Positions 44,997 to 53,826 of a stretch of 64,000 nt of DNA are shown one piece after another (position 1 is the first letter of the stretch; every line of letters begins with the position of its first letter). Source of the stretch: Dyella acidiphila. GTDB lineage: Bacteria; Pseudomonadota; Gammaproteobacteria; Xanthomonadales; Rhodanobacteraceae. A model generated the notes under the pieces. It was not told the DNA's origin, did not search any database, and worked only from the letters and a program-made list of their open reading frames with translations. The position numbers were made by a program, and so were the translations under genes. The stretch is taken from positions 124,001 to 188,000 of the forward strand of contig NZ_JACZZA010000009.1 of the NCBI RefSeq assembly GCF_014863405.1. The letters are read 5' to 3'.

Positions 44997-45088
44997 ATCT
45001 CGCTCCTGGTGGGAAGGGCGGGAGTGCCCTTGGGAAACGAGTCTGATCATTTAGTCGCTGTGGATAAATCCTGATAATCTGACAATGG

Positions 45089-45106
45089 TATTCAACCCAT
45101 TGAATA
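45089..45106. promoter_or_regulatory. LysR-type palindrome in the SDR-LysR divergent promoter
   Basis: TATTCAA-CCCA-TTGAATA is a perfect 7+7 palindrome ending 5 bp before the LysR start codon. Its position would let bound regulator block its own translation or transcription start. Confidence 0.6.
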
Positions 45107-45110
45107 ATCC

Positions 45111-46016
45111 ATGGACCGCTTCGAGACTCTCCAGCTGTTCACCCGCATCGTGGAGTCCGGCAGCTTCAGCCGGGCCGCCGACATGCTCGACATGCCGCGC
45201 CCCACCGCCACCTATGCGATCCAGCAGCTGGAAGCGCGGCTGGGCGTGCGCCTGCTCGAACGCACCACCCGCCAGGTGCACGTCACCCTGGACGGGCAGG
45301 CGTTCTACGAGCGCTGCGTGCAGATCCTCAGCGAGCTGGACGATGCCGAGGCCTCGCTGAAAAACGTCGCCGCCAATCCGCGCGGCACCTTGCGCGTGGA
45401 CATGGCCAGCACCCATGCCACGCATATCGTGCTGCCGCGGATCGACGAATTCCGCAGCCGCTATCCGCGCATCGACCTGGTGATCAGTAGTGGCGACCGA
45501 TTGGTGGACCTGATCCGCGAAGGCGTCGATTGCGTGATTCGCGCCGGCACGCCGCGCGATTCCGCGCTGGTAGCGCGCCCGCTGGCGCGCATGCCGCAAG
45601 TGATCTGCGCCAGCCCGGAATACCTCGCCTTCTTCGGCACCCCGCAGCACCCGGACGAACTGGTCAATCACCAGCTGGTGAAGTTCTTTTCCGGCAGCAG
45701 CGGCATCGACAACACGCTGGAGCTGATGCTGGAAGGCAAGCTCAAGGAATTCGCCATGACCGGCTGGATGGCCGTGAACGACGCCGAGAGCTATGTGCTG
45801 TGCGCATTGCGCGGCTGCGGCCTGGTGCAACTGCCGCGCTTCCACGTGGAAGCCGAACTGCGCGACGGGCGCCTGGTCGCCGTGCTGGATGCATGGGCCA
45901 GTCCGGATATGCCGCTGTCGGCGCTGTACCCCTACCGACGGCAGCTGTCGCCGCGCGTACGGGTGTTCGTCGATTGGCTAGGCGAGGTGTACAAAGCCAA
46001 ATTCGGCCCGGCCTGA
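45111..46016 (+). CDS. LysR-family transcriptional regulator
   Basis: The 301-residue protein has an N-terminal winged helix (METLQLF-type: FETLQLFTRIVESGSFSRAADMLDMPRPTATYAIQQLEARLGVRLLERTTRQVHVT, residues 4-60) and the periplasmic-binding-like effector domain (RGTLRVDMAS..., VLPRIDEFRSRYPRIDLVISSGDRLVDLIREGVDCVIRAG). It belongs to the CrgA/TsaR-like group. It is transcribed away from the SDR-tautomerase-DUF3861 run, the usual LysR arrangement. Confidence 0.92.
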   Translation: MDRFETLQLFTRIVESGSFSRAADMLDMPRPTATYAIQQLEARLGVRLLERTTRQVHVTLDGQAFYERCVQILSELDDAEASLKNVAANPRGTLRVDMASTHATHIVLPRIDEFRSRYPRIDLVISSGDRLVDLIREGVDCVIRAGTPRDSALVARPLARMPQVICASPEYLAFFGTPQHPDELVNHQLVKFFSGSSGIDNTLELMLEGKLKEFAMTGWMAVNDAESYVLCALRGCGLVQLPRFHVEAELRDGRLVAVLDAWASPDMPLSALYPYRRQLSPRVRVFVDWLGEVYKAKFGPA

Positions 46017-46066
46017 GCTTGCACACGGTTAAAATCGGCGACCCCGCCGTCCCGGAGATTTTCGTC

Positions 46067-46909
46067 TTGTCGCATTACGCCGGCCCCCTGCTTACCCGCA
46101 CCGAAGCCGAATCGCTGCTGGCCGCCCACGCGGCCGGCGCCAGTGCATGGCAAGGATCGCTCGATCTGGGCCGCTCCAAAGGCGACGTAGCCTTGCTGGC
46201 GGAGCTATGGGAATGGAACGGCCAGCGCTATCCGTACCCCTCCAAGCTGAAAGACCGCACCGTCTATTACTGGGATGGCGAAGCGTTCGAACCGGTCTCG
46301 CGCTTCTCCGGCTCGCTGATCAAGCTGGTGCCGACCGAATGGGGTGCGCCCACCTTCGAGATCGACGGCATCAAGATGCTGCCTACGTCGAAGGAATCGC
46401 CGTTCGACGATGCGCGCCGCAAAGTGGCGCTGGTGGAACCGCGCGGCAAGGTAGTGCTCGATACCTGCGGCGGCCTCGGCTATTTCGCCGCCTGCTGCCT
46501 GGAGAGCGACGTGGCGCGCATCCATTCGTTCGAAAAGAACGCCGATGTGCTGTGGTTGCGCACACTCAACGCGTGGTCGCCCGATCCGGCCGATCCGCGG
46601 CATGGCGGCCGCCTGCAACTGGAGCATGCCGATGTATCGCAGGCGATCCTGCGCATCGCCGATGCCTCCGTCGATGCCCTGCTGCACGATCCGCCGCGCT
46701 TCGGCATTGCCGGCGAACTGTATTCGCAACTGTTCTACAACGAGCTTGCCCGCGTGCTGCGCCGTGGCGGCCGCCTGTTCCACTACACCGGCAGCCCCAA
46801 CAAGCTCACCAGCGATCGCGACGTGCCGCGCGAAGTGGCGAAACGGCTGGAAAAGGCCGGGTTCAAGGCGCAGCTGGCGCTGGATGGCGTGTTGGCGACG
46901 CGGCGCTGA
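46067..46909 (+). CDS. class I SAM methyltransferase of archaeal COG2521 type
   Basis: The 280-residue protein has an N-terminal domain (about 1-120, RYPYPSKLKDRTVYYWDGEAFEPVSRF) and a Rossmann methyltransferase core. SAM motif I is VVLDTCGGLGYFAACCLES, followed by HSFEKNADVLWLRTLNAWSPDP. DALLHDPPRFGIAGELYSQLFYNELARVL and RRGGRLFHYTGSP match the signature of COG2521 proteins first described in archaea. Substrate unknown; DPPR resembles the DPPY motif of nucleic-acid N-methyltransferases. No ATG is available; TTG at 46067 with a GGAG site 10 nt upstream is the likely start. Confidence 0.72.
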   Translation: MSHYAGPLLTRTEAESLLAAHAAGASAWQGSLDLGRSKGDVALLAELWEWNGQRYPYPSKLKDRTVYYWDGEAFEPVSRFSGSLIKLVPTEWGAPTFEIDGIKMLPTSKESPFDDARRKVALVEPRGKVVLDTCGGLGYFAACCLESDVARIHSFEKNADVLWLRTLNAWSPDPADPRHGGRLQLEHADVSQAILRIADASVDALLHDPPRFGIAGELYSQLFYNELARVLRRGGRLFHYTGSPNKLTSDRDVPREVAKRLEKAGFKAQLALDGVLATRR

Positions 46910-46911
46910 AG

Positions 46912-46942
46912 GCATGGCGCTTGCTGCTTGCAAGCGCCATGC
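46912..46942. terminator. bidirectional hairpin between convergent genes
   Basis: GCATGGCGCTTGC (46912-46924) pairs perfectly with GCAAGCGCCATGC (46930-46942) around a 5-nt loop, immediately after the methyltransferase stop. No U-tract. Confidence 0.7.
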
Positions 46943-46954
46943 GATAGCGGCTGA

Positions 46955-47833
46955 TCAATTACGTTGCCACTGCTGCGCAGCATCCTTGGCAAAGTCGCGA
47001 TAGCTGCGCGGCGCATGGCCAAGCAGCTTGGTCAGCCGGGCCACTTCATCGGCGGTGGCCGCGGCGCCATCGCTTTGATAGCGGTCCATCATCAAGCGCA
47101 GATCCAGCGCCTGCCAGGCCGGCACCATGCTCTTCATGCGCTTTTCCAGCGTAAGCGTGTCGTTGCCGCCGTAGCGGATCTCGCGTCCCAGCGCATCGCT
47201 CCAGATCTTGGCCAGCGCGTTACCCGACAGCACATCCGGTCCCACCAGCGCATAGGTTTCGCGCGGCAGCGGTGCGGCGGCGTGTTCGCGGCGCAGCAGT
47301 TCGGCGGCGGCGGCTTCGGCGATATCGCGGATATCCACCATCGAGATGCCACGGTCGCCGACCGGCATGCCGTAGACGCCGGCTTGCAACAGCGGATCTT
47401 TCTGGCGCAGGTCGTTCTGGATGAAGTACGCCGGGCGCAGCACGGTCGCCGGCAGGTCGAGTGCTTCGATCATCCGCTCGGCCGTTTCCTTGCTGGCGAA
47501 GTGCGGCACGTCGGCATAGGTGTCGCCCTTGTACACCGACAGATAGACGATGCCCTTGACGCCGGACTCACGTGCCACCGCCAGCGCCTGCATTGCCTGG
47601 GTCAGTTCGTCGGCGACATTGGGCACCAGCAGAAACAAGGTGCTGACGCCGTCGAGTGCGGCGCGGAACGCATCCACGTCGGACAGGTCGCCGGCCACGG
47701 CGCTGACGCCGGCGGGCAGCTGGGCTTTGGCGGGGGAGCGGGTGAGGGCGCGAAGCTGCGCACCGCTGCCGCTCAACTGGTTCAAAACCTGCGAACCGAT
47801 GGTGCCGGTACTGCCGGTGATCAAGATGCTCAT
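46955..47833 (-). CDS. NmrA-like NAD(P)-binding oxidoreductase
   Basis: The 292-residue protein is an atypical SDR: SILITGSTGTIGSQVLNQLSGSG, RALTRSPAKAQLP, GVSAVAGDLSDVDAFRAAL and VSTLFLLVPN. It lacks a YxxxK catalytic pair, as in NmrA/QOR2-type proteins that sense or use NADPH. GAGGAG precedes the ATG at 47833. It is divergent from a LysR regulator, and the shared promoter carries direct repeats. Confidence 0.88.
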   Translation of the reverse strand: MSILITGSTGTIGSQVLNQLSGSGAQLRALTRSPAKAQLPAGVSAVAGDLSDVDAFRAALDGVSTLFLLVPNVADELTQAMQALAVARESGVKGIVYLSVYKGDTYADVPHFASKETAERMIEALDLPATVLRPAYFIQNDLRQKDPLLQAGVYGMPVGDRGISMVDIRDIAEAAAAELLRREHAAAPLPRETYALVGPDVLSGNALAKIWSDALGREIRYGGNDTLTLEKRMKSMVPAWQALDLRLMMDRYQSDGAAATADEVARLTKLLGHAPRSYRDFAKDAAQQWQRN

Positions 47834-47887
47834 GGCGAAACTCCTCAAGGTGTGACGTTGAAAGATGGGGCAGGCACACGGTAAGGG

Positions 47888-47941
47888 GTTTCATAGTTGG
47901 CTAGAAGTCGACAATAATTGGATAGGTCGTTTCATATTTGG
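47888..47941. promoter_or_regulatory. direct repeats in the NmrA-LysR divergent promoter
   Basis: GTTTCATAGTTGG (47888-47900) and GTTTCATATTTGG (47929-47941) match at 12 of 13 bases, with starts 41 bp apart. They are candidate regulator sites for the divergent LysR protein. Confidence 0.5.
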
Positions 47942-47949
47942 AACACGTT

Positions 47950-48849
47950 ATGGATCTGCAAGCGCTGAAGGACTTCGCCCTGGTGGCGACTCACGGCGGC
48001 TTCGGCCGCGCTGCCCGCGCCTCCGGCCGTTCCAAGGCCACGCTCTCGCGCCGGGTCACCGAGCTGGAGCAAAGCCTGGGTGTGCGCCTGATCGAGCGCG
48101 GCACGCAAAGCCTGCGGCTCACCGATGAGGGGCGCGCGCTGCACGAGCGCACGCACGGACCGTTGGCGGAAATTGCCGAGGCGGAGGAAGTGGTGACCCT
48201 GGGCGCATCGGTGCCGCGCGGACGCCTGCGGGTCAGCGCACCGGTGCTGCTGGCGCATGTGGCGCTGGGGCGCGTGGCCGCGCGTTTTGCGCTGGCCTAT
48301 CCCGAAGTGCAACTGGAAATCGTGGCGGAAGATCGCAAGGCCGACCCGGTGGAAGACGGCTTCGACCTGGTCATCCGGGTCAATCCTTCACCGGATGAGC
48401 GACTGGTAGGCCGGCGCGTTCTGGACGATCAGCGTCTGCTCGTTGCACATCCGGACATCCCCATGCCGTCACCGCCCGGCAAAGACGAGGAAGCGCCCGG
48501 TATCCGAGCCGTGCTCGGCGCGATGGTGTCGTCCGACGTGGTGTGGCGATTCCATAACGATGCCGGCGTGGAATACGCGATCAAGCCGCTGGCGGCGTTG
48601 CGTCTTTCATCGCTGTTGATGGTGCGCGAGGCTGTGCTTGCCGGGGCGGGCGTTGCGCTGTTGCCCAAGCTGCTGGTTGAGGACGACGTTGCTGCGGGGC
48701 GCCTCGCGCAATGGGGAACGGATGCGCTACCGCCAGTGGAAGTGTGGGCCTTGCGCAATTCGCGCCGCCTGGTGGGCGCGAAAGTGCGCGTGTTTCTGGA
48801 TGCGATCGAGCAGGCCTTTCCCGGTCGCCGTTTCGTGCCGCCGGCTTAG
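47950..48849 (+). CDS. LysR-family transcriptional regulator
   Basis: The 299-residue regulator has the winged helix MDLQALKDFALVATHGGFGRAARASGRSKATLSRRVTELEQSLGVRLIERGTQSLRLTDEG and a normal effector domain (RGRLRVSAPVLLAHVALGRVAARF). It likely controls the divergent NmrA-like oxidoreductase gene, as quinone/aldehyde-type LysR-NmrA pairs commonly do. The ATG at 47950 starts a standard-length HTH; codons upstream are non-coding. Confidence 0.92.
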   Translation: MDLQALKDFALVATHGGFGRAARASGRSKATLSRRVTELEQSLGVRLIERGTQSLRLTDEGRALHERTHGPLAEIAEAEEVVTLGASVPRGRLRVSAPVLLAHVALGRVAARFALAYPEVQLEIVAEDRKADPVEDGFDLVIRVNPSPDERLVGRRVLDDQRLLVAHPDIPMPSPPGKDEEAPGIRAVLGAMVSSDVVWRFHNDAGVEYAIKPLAALRLSSLLMVREAVLAGAGVALLPKLLVEDDVAAGRLAQWGTDALPPVEVWALRNSRRLVGAKVRVFLDAIEQAFPGRRFVPPA

Positions 48850-48871
48850 CGCCGGCGGCTGCATACGACCA

Positions 48872-49384
48872 TCAGGCTTGTGCGCGCCTGGGCAGCTTCC
48901 AGTCCGGCCGGATGAAATGGCAGGTGTAGCCGTCCGGATAGCGCTCCAGATAATCCTGATGTTCCGGCTCTGCCTCCCAGAACGGGCCGGCCGGCGCGAT
49001 TTCCGTTACCACCTTGCCGGGCCACAGGCCCGAGGCATTCACGTCGGCCACGGTGTCTTCGGCGATGTGCCGCTGCTCATCGCCGAGATAAAAAATGGCC
49101 GAGCGATAGCTGCTGCCCAGGTCGTTGCCCTGGCGGTTGCGGGTGGTCGGATCGTGGATCTGGAAGAAGAACTCCAGGATCTGCCGGTAGCTGATCCGGC
49201 TCGGATCGAACACGATCTCGATCGCTTCGGCATGCGTGCCATGGTTGCGATAGGTGGCGTTGGCCACATCGCCGCCGCTGTAGCCCACGCGGGTCGACAG
49301 CACACCCGGGTAGCGCCGCAGCAAATCCTGCATGCCCCAAAAGCAGCCGCCGGCGAGGATCGCGGTGTCGGTTTGCGTCGTCAT
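48872..49384 (-). CDS. msrA: peptide-methionine (S)-S-oxide reductase MsrA
   Basis: The 170-residue enzyme has the MsrA signature [21 protein letters not shown] with the catalytic Cys14, [29 protein letters not shown] and the C-terminal YCxF-type region as [10 protein letters not shown]. It reduces methionine-S-sulfoxide in proteins. Length is typical of single-domain MsrA. GAGGGA precedes the ATG. It is followed, on the opposite strand, by a DyP peroxidase, so both neighbours relate to oxidative stress. Confidence 0.96.
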   Translation of the reverse strand: MTTQTDTAILAGGCFWGMQDLLRRYPGVLSTRVGYSGGDVANATYRNHGTHAEAIEIVFDPSRISYRQILEFFFQIHDPTTRNRQGNDLGSSYRSAIFYLGDEQRHIAEDTVADVNASGLWPGKVVTEIAPAGPFWEAEPEHQDYLERYPDGYTCHFIRPDWKLPRRAQA

Positions 49385-49464
49385 GGTGGTATCCCTCAGG
49401 TCTGTGCGCCGGATATTGTGCTACCGATGCCTAATGCAAGGCGTCATGGTCTGCTACCCCTCAC

Positions 49465-49542
49465 CGTCATCCCGGCGCAGGCCGGGACCCAGTGTCTTTT
49501 GCTGCACAAAGTCGCTGGCTCCCAGCCTGCGCCGGGATGACG
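49465..49542. repeat. REP/BIME-like inverted repeat
   Basis: CGTCATCCCGGCGCAGGC (49465-49482) is inverted exactly at 49525-49542. The pairing continues imperfectly inward for about 12 more bases. It shares its CGTCATCCC ends with the palindrome at 59398-59474. It lies between the msrA and DyP genes. Confidence 0.8.
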
Positions 49543-49597
49543 CTGAGGCTATAGTGCGGATCTTCACGTCGTCCAGGCCTCTTCAGAGGAACGCACA

Positions 49598-50527
49598 GTG
49601 ACCAGCGCGATGCCCCAACCCGTCACCGCCAAGCTGACGCACGCGGCCATTTTTTTAGTGGTAAGCCTCAAGCCCGAGCCAGATGCCAAGGCCAGCGTGC
49701 ATGCACTATGCGGCGATCTGCCCGGCTTGCTGCGCGGCATCGGTTTTCGCAATCCGGACCGGCGCCTGTCCTGCGTGATGGGTTTCGGTTCCGCCGCATG
49801 GGATCGCTTGTTCGGCGCGCCGCGCCCGGCGCAACTGCATCCCTTCCGCGAGATCAAGGGTGTGCATCATGCACCGTCCACCCCGGGCGACATGCTGTTT
49901 CATATCCGCGCCACGCATATGGACCTGTGCTTCGAGCTGGCGGCGCAGATCATGCAGCGGCTCGGCGATGCCGCCGTGGCCGAGGACGAAGTGCACGGCT
50001 TCAAATATTTCGACGAACGCGACCTGCTCGGTTTCGTCGACGGCACCGAAAATCCGGTCGACCAGGAAGCGGTCGACGCCACCATCGTCGGTAACGAAGA
50101 TGCTGCCTTTGCCGGCGGCAGCTATGTGATCGTGCAGAAATACCTGCACGACTTGAAGGCATGGAATGCGCTGCCGGTCGAGCAGCAGGAAAAGATCGTC
50201 GGCCGCAAGAAGCTTTCCGATATCGAATTGGACGAAGCCGCCAAGCCCAGCTACGCGCACAACGTGCTCACCAGCATCGAAGAGAACGGCGAGGAACTGC
50301 AGATCGTGCGCGACAACATGCCCTTCGGCGAAGTCGGCAAGGGCGAGTTCGGCACGTATTTCATCGGCTATGCGCGCTCGCCCGCGCGGATCGAGCAGAT
50401 GTTGAGCAACATGTTCATCGGCAAGCCGCCGGGCAATTACGATCGCCTGCTGGATTTCAGCAAGGCAGTAACCGGCGCGCTGTTCTTCGTGCCCTCGATG
50501 AGCTTTCTCGAGCAGTTGCAGGCGTAG
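49598..50527 (+). CDS. DyP-type heme peroxidase
   Basis: The 309-residue protein is a YfeX/TyrA-class dye-decolourising peroxidase. It has the GxxDG motif (LLGFVDGTENP, distal Asp148), ERDLLGF and the heme-side Arg region EFGTYFIGYARSPARIEQMLSNMF. It lacks a Tat signal, so it is cytoplasmic, as in the B-type subfamily. It oxidises substrates with H2O2. The start is GTG at 49598 behind AGAGGA. Likely oxidative-stress function together with msrA; no encapsulin gene is adjacent. Confidence 0.92.
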   Translation: MTSAMPQPVTAKLTHAAIFLVVSLKPEPDAKASVHALCGDLPGLLRGIGFRNPDRRLSCVMGFGSAAWDRLFGAPRPAQLHPFREIKGVHHAPSTPGDMLFHIRATHMDLCFELAAQIMQRLGDAAVAEDEVHGFKYFDERDLLGFVDGTENPVDQEAVDATIVGNEDAAFAGGSYVIVQKYLHDLKAWNALPVEQQEKIVGRKKLSDIELDEAAKPSYAHNVLTSIEENGEELQIVRDNMPFGEVGKGEFGTYFIGYARSPARIEQMLSNMFIGKPPGNYDRLLDFSKAVTGALFFVPSMSFLEQLQA

Positions 50528-50685
50528 TCGGCGTGACGGATGTGTGAAGGTTTTTCAATTGCTTCCAGCACTGTTGCCGCACGCGCGCGCATGCAACCGT
50601 GCTGGCACGATTGACGCAAAGCAGTGCCCGCGAGTGGGGAGGGTAGGCACCCGGGCATTCCTTCACGCAGACCAAGGACCTTGTC

Positions 50686-52884
50686 ATGCCGAGCATGCTT
50701 CGTGGACGCTTTTCCCCGTATGTCGCACTGGCCGCCTGCGCGTTGGCGCTGCCGGCGGCCGCACAGACCGATGCACCGCCGCCGACGCGCACAGCGGATG
50801 TCACCGAGCAGCTGTTCGGCCATACCTTGCATGATCCTTACCGCTGGATGGAGGGCGAGCACAACGCCGAGTTCCAGCATTGGCTGGCCGCCCAGGGCGA
50901 CTACACACGCGTCAGGCTCGATGCACTGCCGAGCCTGAAGGGCTGGCAGGAAGATCTGCAAAAGGTCGGCGAGACCGCCGTGGTGCATCGTGCCCAGCGT
51001 TATGTGCACGGCATGCTGTTTTTCATTCGCCAGACCGCCGACGGCAACGGCACGCTGATGGTGCGCGCCGCCGGTGGCGCCGAGCGTGTGCTGCTTGATC
51101 CGGCCAGCTTGACCGGCGATGGCGGCCACGCCTCGATCACCAACTATTCGCCCTCGCCGGACGGCAGCAAGGTGGCGGTGGATATCGATCACGGCGGCAC
51201 CGAAGTCACGCGCCTGGAAGTGCTCGATGTGCGCAGCGGTAAGCCCACCGGTGATGCAGTGGAACCGGTCTGGGGCGAATTCAACGCCGACTGGCTGCCT
51301 GACGGCAGTGGCTTCGCCTACACCCAGATGGCGCCGCCGGCGCAGCGCACCGGCGGCGATCCGCTGCAGGATATGCGCCTGCGCATGCACCGGCTGGGCA
51401 CGCCCGCGGCGCGGGATCCGATCCTGCTGCGCGCCGGTAAAGGGGAGGGCACCAATGCGTCGTTCATGCTGCCGTCCAATCATTTTCCGGATATCGTCTT
51501 TCCGGCCGGCTCGCGCTGGGCGCTGGGCATGGACCAGAGCGCGCAAGCCGAACAACGCTATTGCGTCACCCTGCAGACCGATGCGGTGAAGCCCGGCGCC
51601 AAGTGGCGCTGCATCGCCGAGCTGAGCGACCAGGTGCACGAAGCCGCCATTCACGGCGATACGCTTTATCTGGCTTCCGCCAAGAGCCGTTCCAACGGCG
51701 AACTGCTGGCGCTGGATCTGTCGCGTCCGGATGCCACGATCAAGGATGCGCGCTCGATCCTGCCGCTGCAGGACGACGACATGCTGATCAACTTCAGCCT
51801 CAACGACACGCAGATGGTGGCGCCCGCGCGCGATGCCTTGTATGTGAAAGTGTCGCGCAACGGCATCGACGGCATCCGCCGCATCGACTACCGCAGCGGC
51901 CAGGTGCAGGCGCTGCCGATGCCGCTGTCCGGCGGCGCATCGCTGTTCCACGCCGACGATAACGAAGATGGCTTCCTGCTCGAACTGCGCGGCTGGACCA
52001 CGCCGCCCAAGTCATGGCGCTACGATCCGGCCGCGCGCGTCATGCGCAGTCTCGGCCAGGATGAAGCCAGCCCGGCCGACTACAGCATGATCGAAGCCAC
52101 CGAGACCGAACTGGTCAGCAAGGATGGCACGCATGTGCCGCTCACCATCCTGCATCGCAAAGACGCCAAGCTGGACGGTTCGCATCGCGCCATTCTGTTT
52201 GGCTACGGCAGCTATGGTTTGTCGCTGGTGCCGTCGTTCAAGCCGGTGCGGCTGGAATGGGTCAAGCGCGGCAATGTGTTTGCGTATGCGCACGTGCGCG
52301 GCGGCGGCGAGAAGGGCGAAGCCTGGCACGCGGGTGGCAAAGGGCCGAACAAGCACAAGGGCGTGGAGGATTTCGTCGCCGGTGTAGCGCGATTGAGCGA
52401 ACTCGGCTACAGCCGGCCGCAGCGCACGGGGCTGATTTCCGGCAGCGCCGGCGGTCTGCTGATCGGCGGCGCGGTGGTGAATTATCCCAGCCAGTTCGGT
52501 GCGGCGATCATCCTGGTCGGCATGCTCAATCCGGTGCGCCTGATGCAGGCGCCTAATGGCGCCAACCAGATCGGCGAAATGGGCGATCCGCGCAAGGCGG
52601 AGGATTTCCCGTCGATCCTGGCGATGGATGCCTACCAGCAGATCCGTCCGCATACCGCCTATCCGGCGGTGCTGCTCAGCGTCGGTCTCAACGACAGTCG
52701 CGTGGCGCCGTGGCAGACCGGCAAATTCGCCGCGCGCCTGCGCGCTGCCGACACCAGCGGCCGCCCGGTATGGATCCGCACCGACGTCAACGGCGGTCAC
52801 GGCATCCAGGTTTCGGCCGGCTCCGAAGCGGCGGAATTCGCCGATATCTACGCTTTTCTGGATGCGCAATTGCCGGCGCCCTGA
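50686..52884 (+). CDS. exported S9A prolyl oligopeptidase-family peptidase
   Basis: The 732-residue enzyme begins with a signal peptide (YVALAACALALPAAAQ). The beta-propeller occupies about 60-440. The C-terminal alpha/beta hydrolase domain carries FGYGSYGLSLVPSF, catalytic Ser587 in ISGSAGGLLIGG, Asp670 in LNDSRVAPWQ and His705 in NGGHGIQ. The nucleophile elbow reads GSAGG rather than the usual GGSNGG. It cleaves after proline in short peptides, here in the periplasm. A monocistronic gene ending in a convergent hairpin. Confidence 0.92.
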   Translation: MPSMLRGRFSPYVALAACALALPAAAQTDAPPPTRTADVTEQLFGHTLHDPYRWMEGEHNAEFQHWLAAQGDYTRVRLDALPSLKGWQEDLQKVGETAVVHRAQRYVHGMLFFIRQTADGNGTLMVRAAGGAERVLLDPASLTGDGGHASITNYSPSPDGSKVAVDIDHGGTEVTRLEVLDVRSGKPTGDAVEPVWGEFNADWLPDGSGFAYTQMAPPAQRTGGDPLQDMRLRMHRLGTPAARDPILLRAGKGEGTNASFMLPSNHFPDIVFPAGSRWALGMDQSAQAEQRYCVTLQTDAVKPGAKWRCIAELSDQVHEAAIHGDTLYLASAKSRSNGELLALDLSRPDATIKDARSILPLQDDDMLINFSLNDTQMVAPARDALYVKVSRNGIDGIRRIDYRSGQVQALPMPLSGGASLFHADDNEDGFLLELRGWTTPPKSWRYDPAARVMRSLGQDEASPADYSMIEATETELVSKDGTHVPLTILHRKDAKLDGSHRAILFGYGSYGLSLVPSFKPVRLEWVKRGNVFAYAHVRGGGEKGEAWHAGGKGPNKHKGVEDFVAGVARLSELGYSRPQRTGLISGSAGGLLIGGAVVNYPSQFGAAIILVGMLNPVRLMQAPNGANQIGEMGDPRKAEDFPSILAMDAYQQIRPHTAYPAVLLSVGLNDSRVAPWQTGKFAARLRAADTSGRPVWIRTDVNGGHGIQVSAGSEAAEFADIYAFLDAQLPAP

Positions 52885-52905
52885 GCGGCACCACGCGGCA
52901 TCGTA

Positions 52906-52932
52906 ACCTCCACGGCAGCTCGCCGTGGAGGT
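52906..52932. terminator. bidirectional hairpin between convergent genes
   Basis: ACCTCCACGGC (52906-52916) and GCCGTGGAGGT (52922-52932) form an 11-bp stem with a 5-nt loop between the peptidase and SDR stop codons. Confidence 0.7.
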
Positions 52933-52983
52933 CAGCTCTCAAGTGTCGCTTGACGGGATTGATCGCCGCACGCAGCGCCGTTT

Positions 52984-53727
52984 TTACTGCGAAGCCACCC
53001 AGGCCAACGCATCCGCACCGGCCGGCGTGCGCATCGGGCAGTCCGGATCGGTGGCGGCGCGCCACACCGCTTCGGCTACGTCCTGCGACCGGGTGACGAC
53101 GGTGTCCTGCTGCCAGCCGGCGAAAACCTTCTGCACCAGCTCGGCATAAGCTTCCGGAAAACCGGCTTGCATGCGCGGCTGCGCGTTCTCGCCGAAGCGC
53201 GTTTCCGGCGACCGTCCCGGCAACACCAATCGTGCGCGTACATGGAACGGCGCCAGTTCCAGCGCCAGCGATTCGGTAAATGCATTCACCGCGGCCTTGC
53301 TGGCGGTGTAGACGGAAAGCAGCGGCAGCGGACGCAAGGTTACCGAGGAGGTGACATTGACGATCGCGCCGGATTGGCGTTGGCGAAATTGCGGCAGCAA
53401 TGCCTGGGTCATGGCGATCGTGCCCAGCGTATTGGTCTCCAATACCTCGCGTGCAATCGCCATCGACACTCCTTCGAGCGCATTGAGCACCCCGATGCCG
53501 GCGTTGTTGACCAGCACGTCGACAGGGCCGGCGGCGGCAACCGCATGCTGAATGCTTTGCGCGTCGGTGACATCGAGCGGCAGTACGCGCAAGCGTTCGG
53601 AGCGTGGCAGCAGATCTTCGCGCGGCGTGCGCATGGTGGCGATTACCTGCCAGTTGCGCGCAAGGAAATACTGCGCGGTTTCCAGGCCGAAGCCGGACGA
53701 GCAACCGGTGATCAAGACAGTCTGCAT
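52984..53727 (-). CDS. SDR-family oxidoreductase
   Basis: The 247-residue short-chain dehydrogenase shows TVLITGCSSGFGLETAQYFLARNWQVIATMR, DVLVNNAGIGVLNALEG, IVNVTSSVTLRPLPLLSVYTASKAAVNAFTESLALEL (YxxxK) and VRARLVLPGRSPETRF. AGGAA sits 6 bases before the ATG at 53727. It is divergent from an AraC regulator, its probable activator or repressor. Confidence 0.92.
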   Translation of the reverse strand: MQTVLITGCSSGFGLETAQYFLARNWQVIATMRTPREDLLPRSERLRVLPLDVTDAQSIQHAVAAAGPVDVLVNNAGIGVLNALEGVSMAIAREVLETNTLGTIAMTQALLPQFRQRQSGAIVNVTSSVTLRPLPLLSVYTASKAAVNAFTESLALELAPFHVRARLVLPGRSPETRFGENAQPRMQAGFPEAYAELVQKVFAGWQQDTVVTRSQDVAEAVWRAATDPDCPMRTPAGADALAWVASQ

Positions 53728-53826
53728 CGGGATTCCTGTGGAGGGACGGGGATGCGCAAACGATAGGTCGCGCAGCGCGGACCCACTACAATCCACAGTC
53801 CGTATTTCGTTGGCAGGAGTCCGGCC

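Noticed and set aside
52012-52869. Minus-strand open frame over the oligopeptidase 3' half
   Set aside because: Overlaps the catalytic domain coding region; no independent support.
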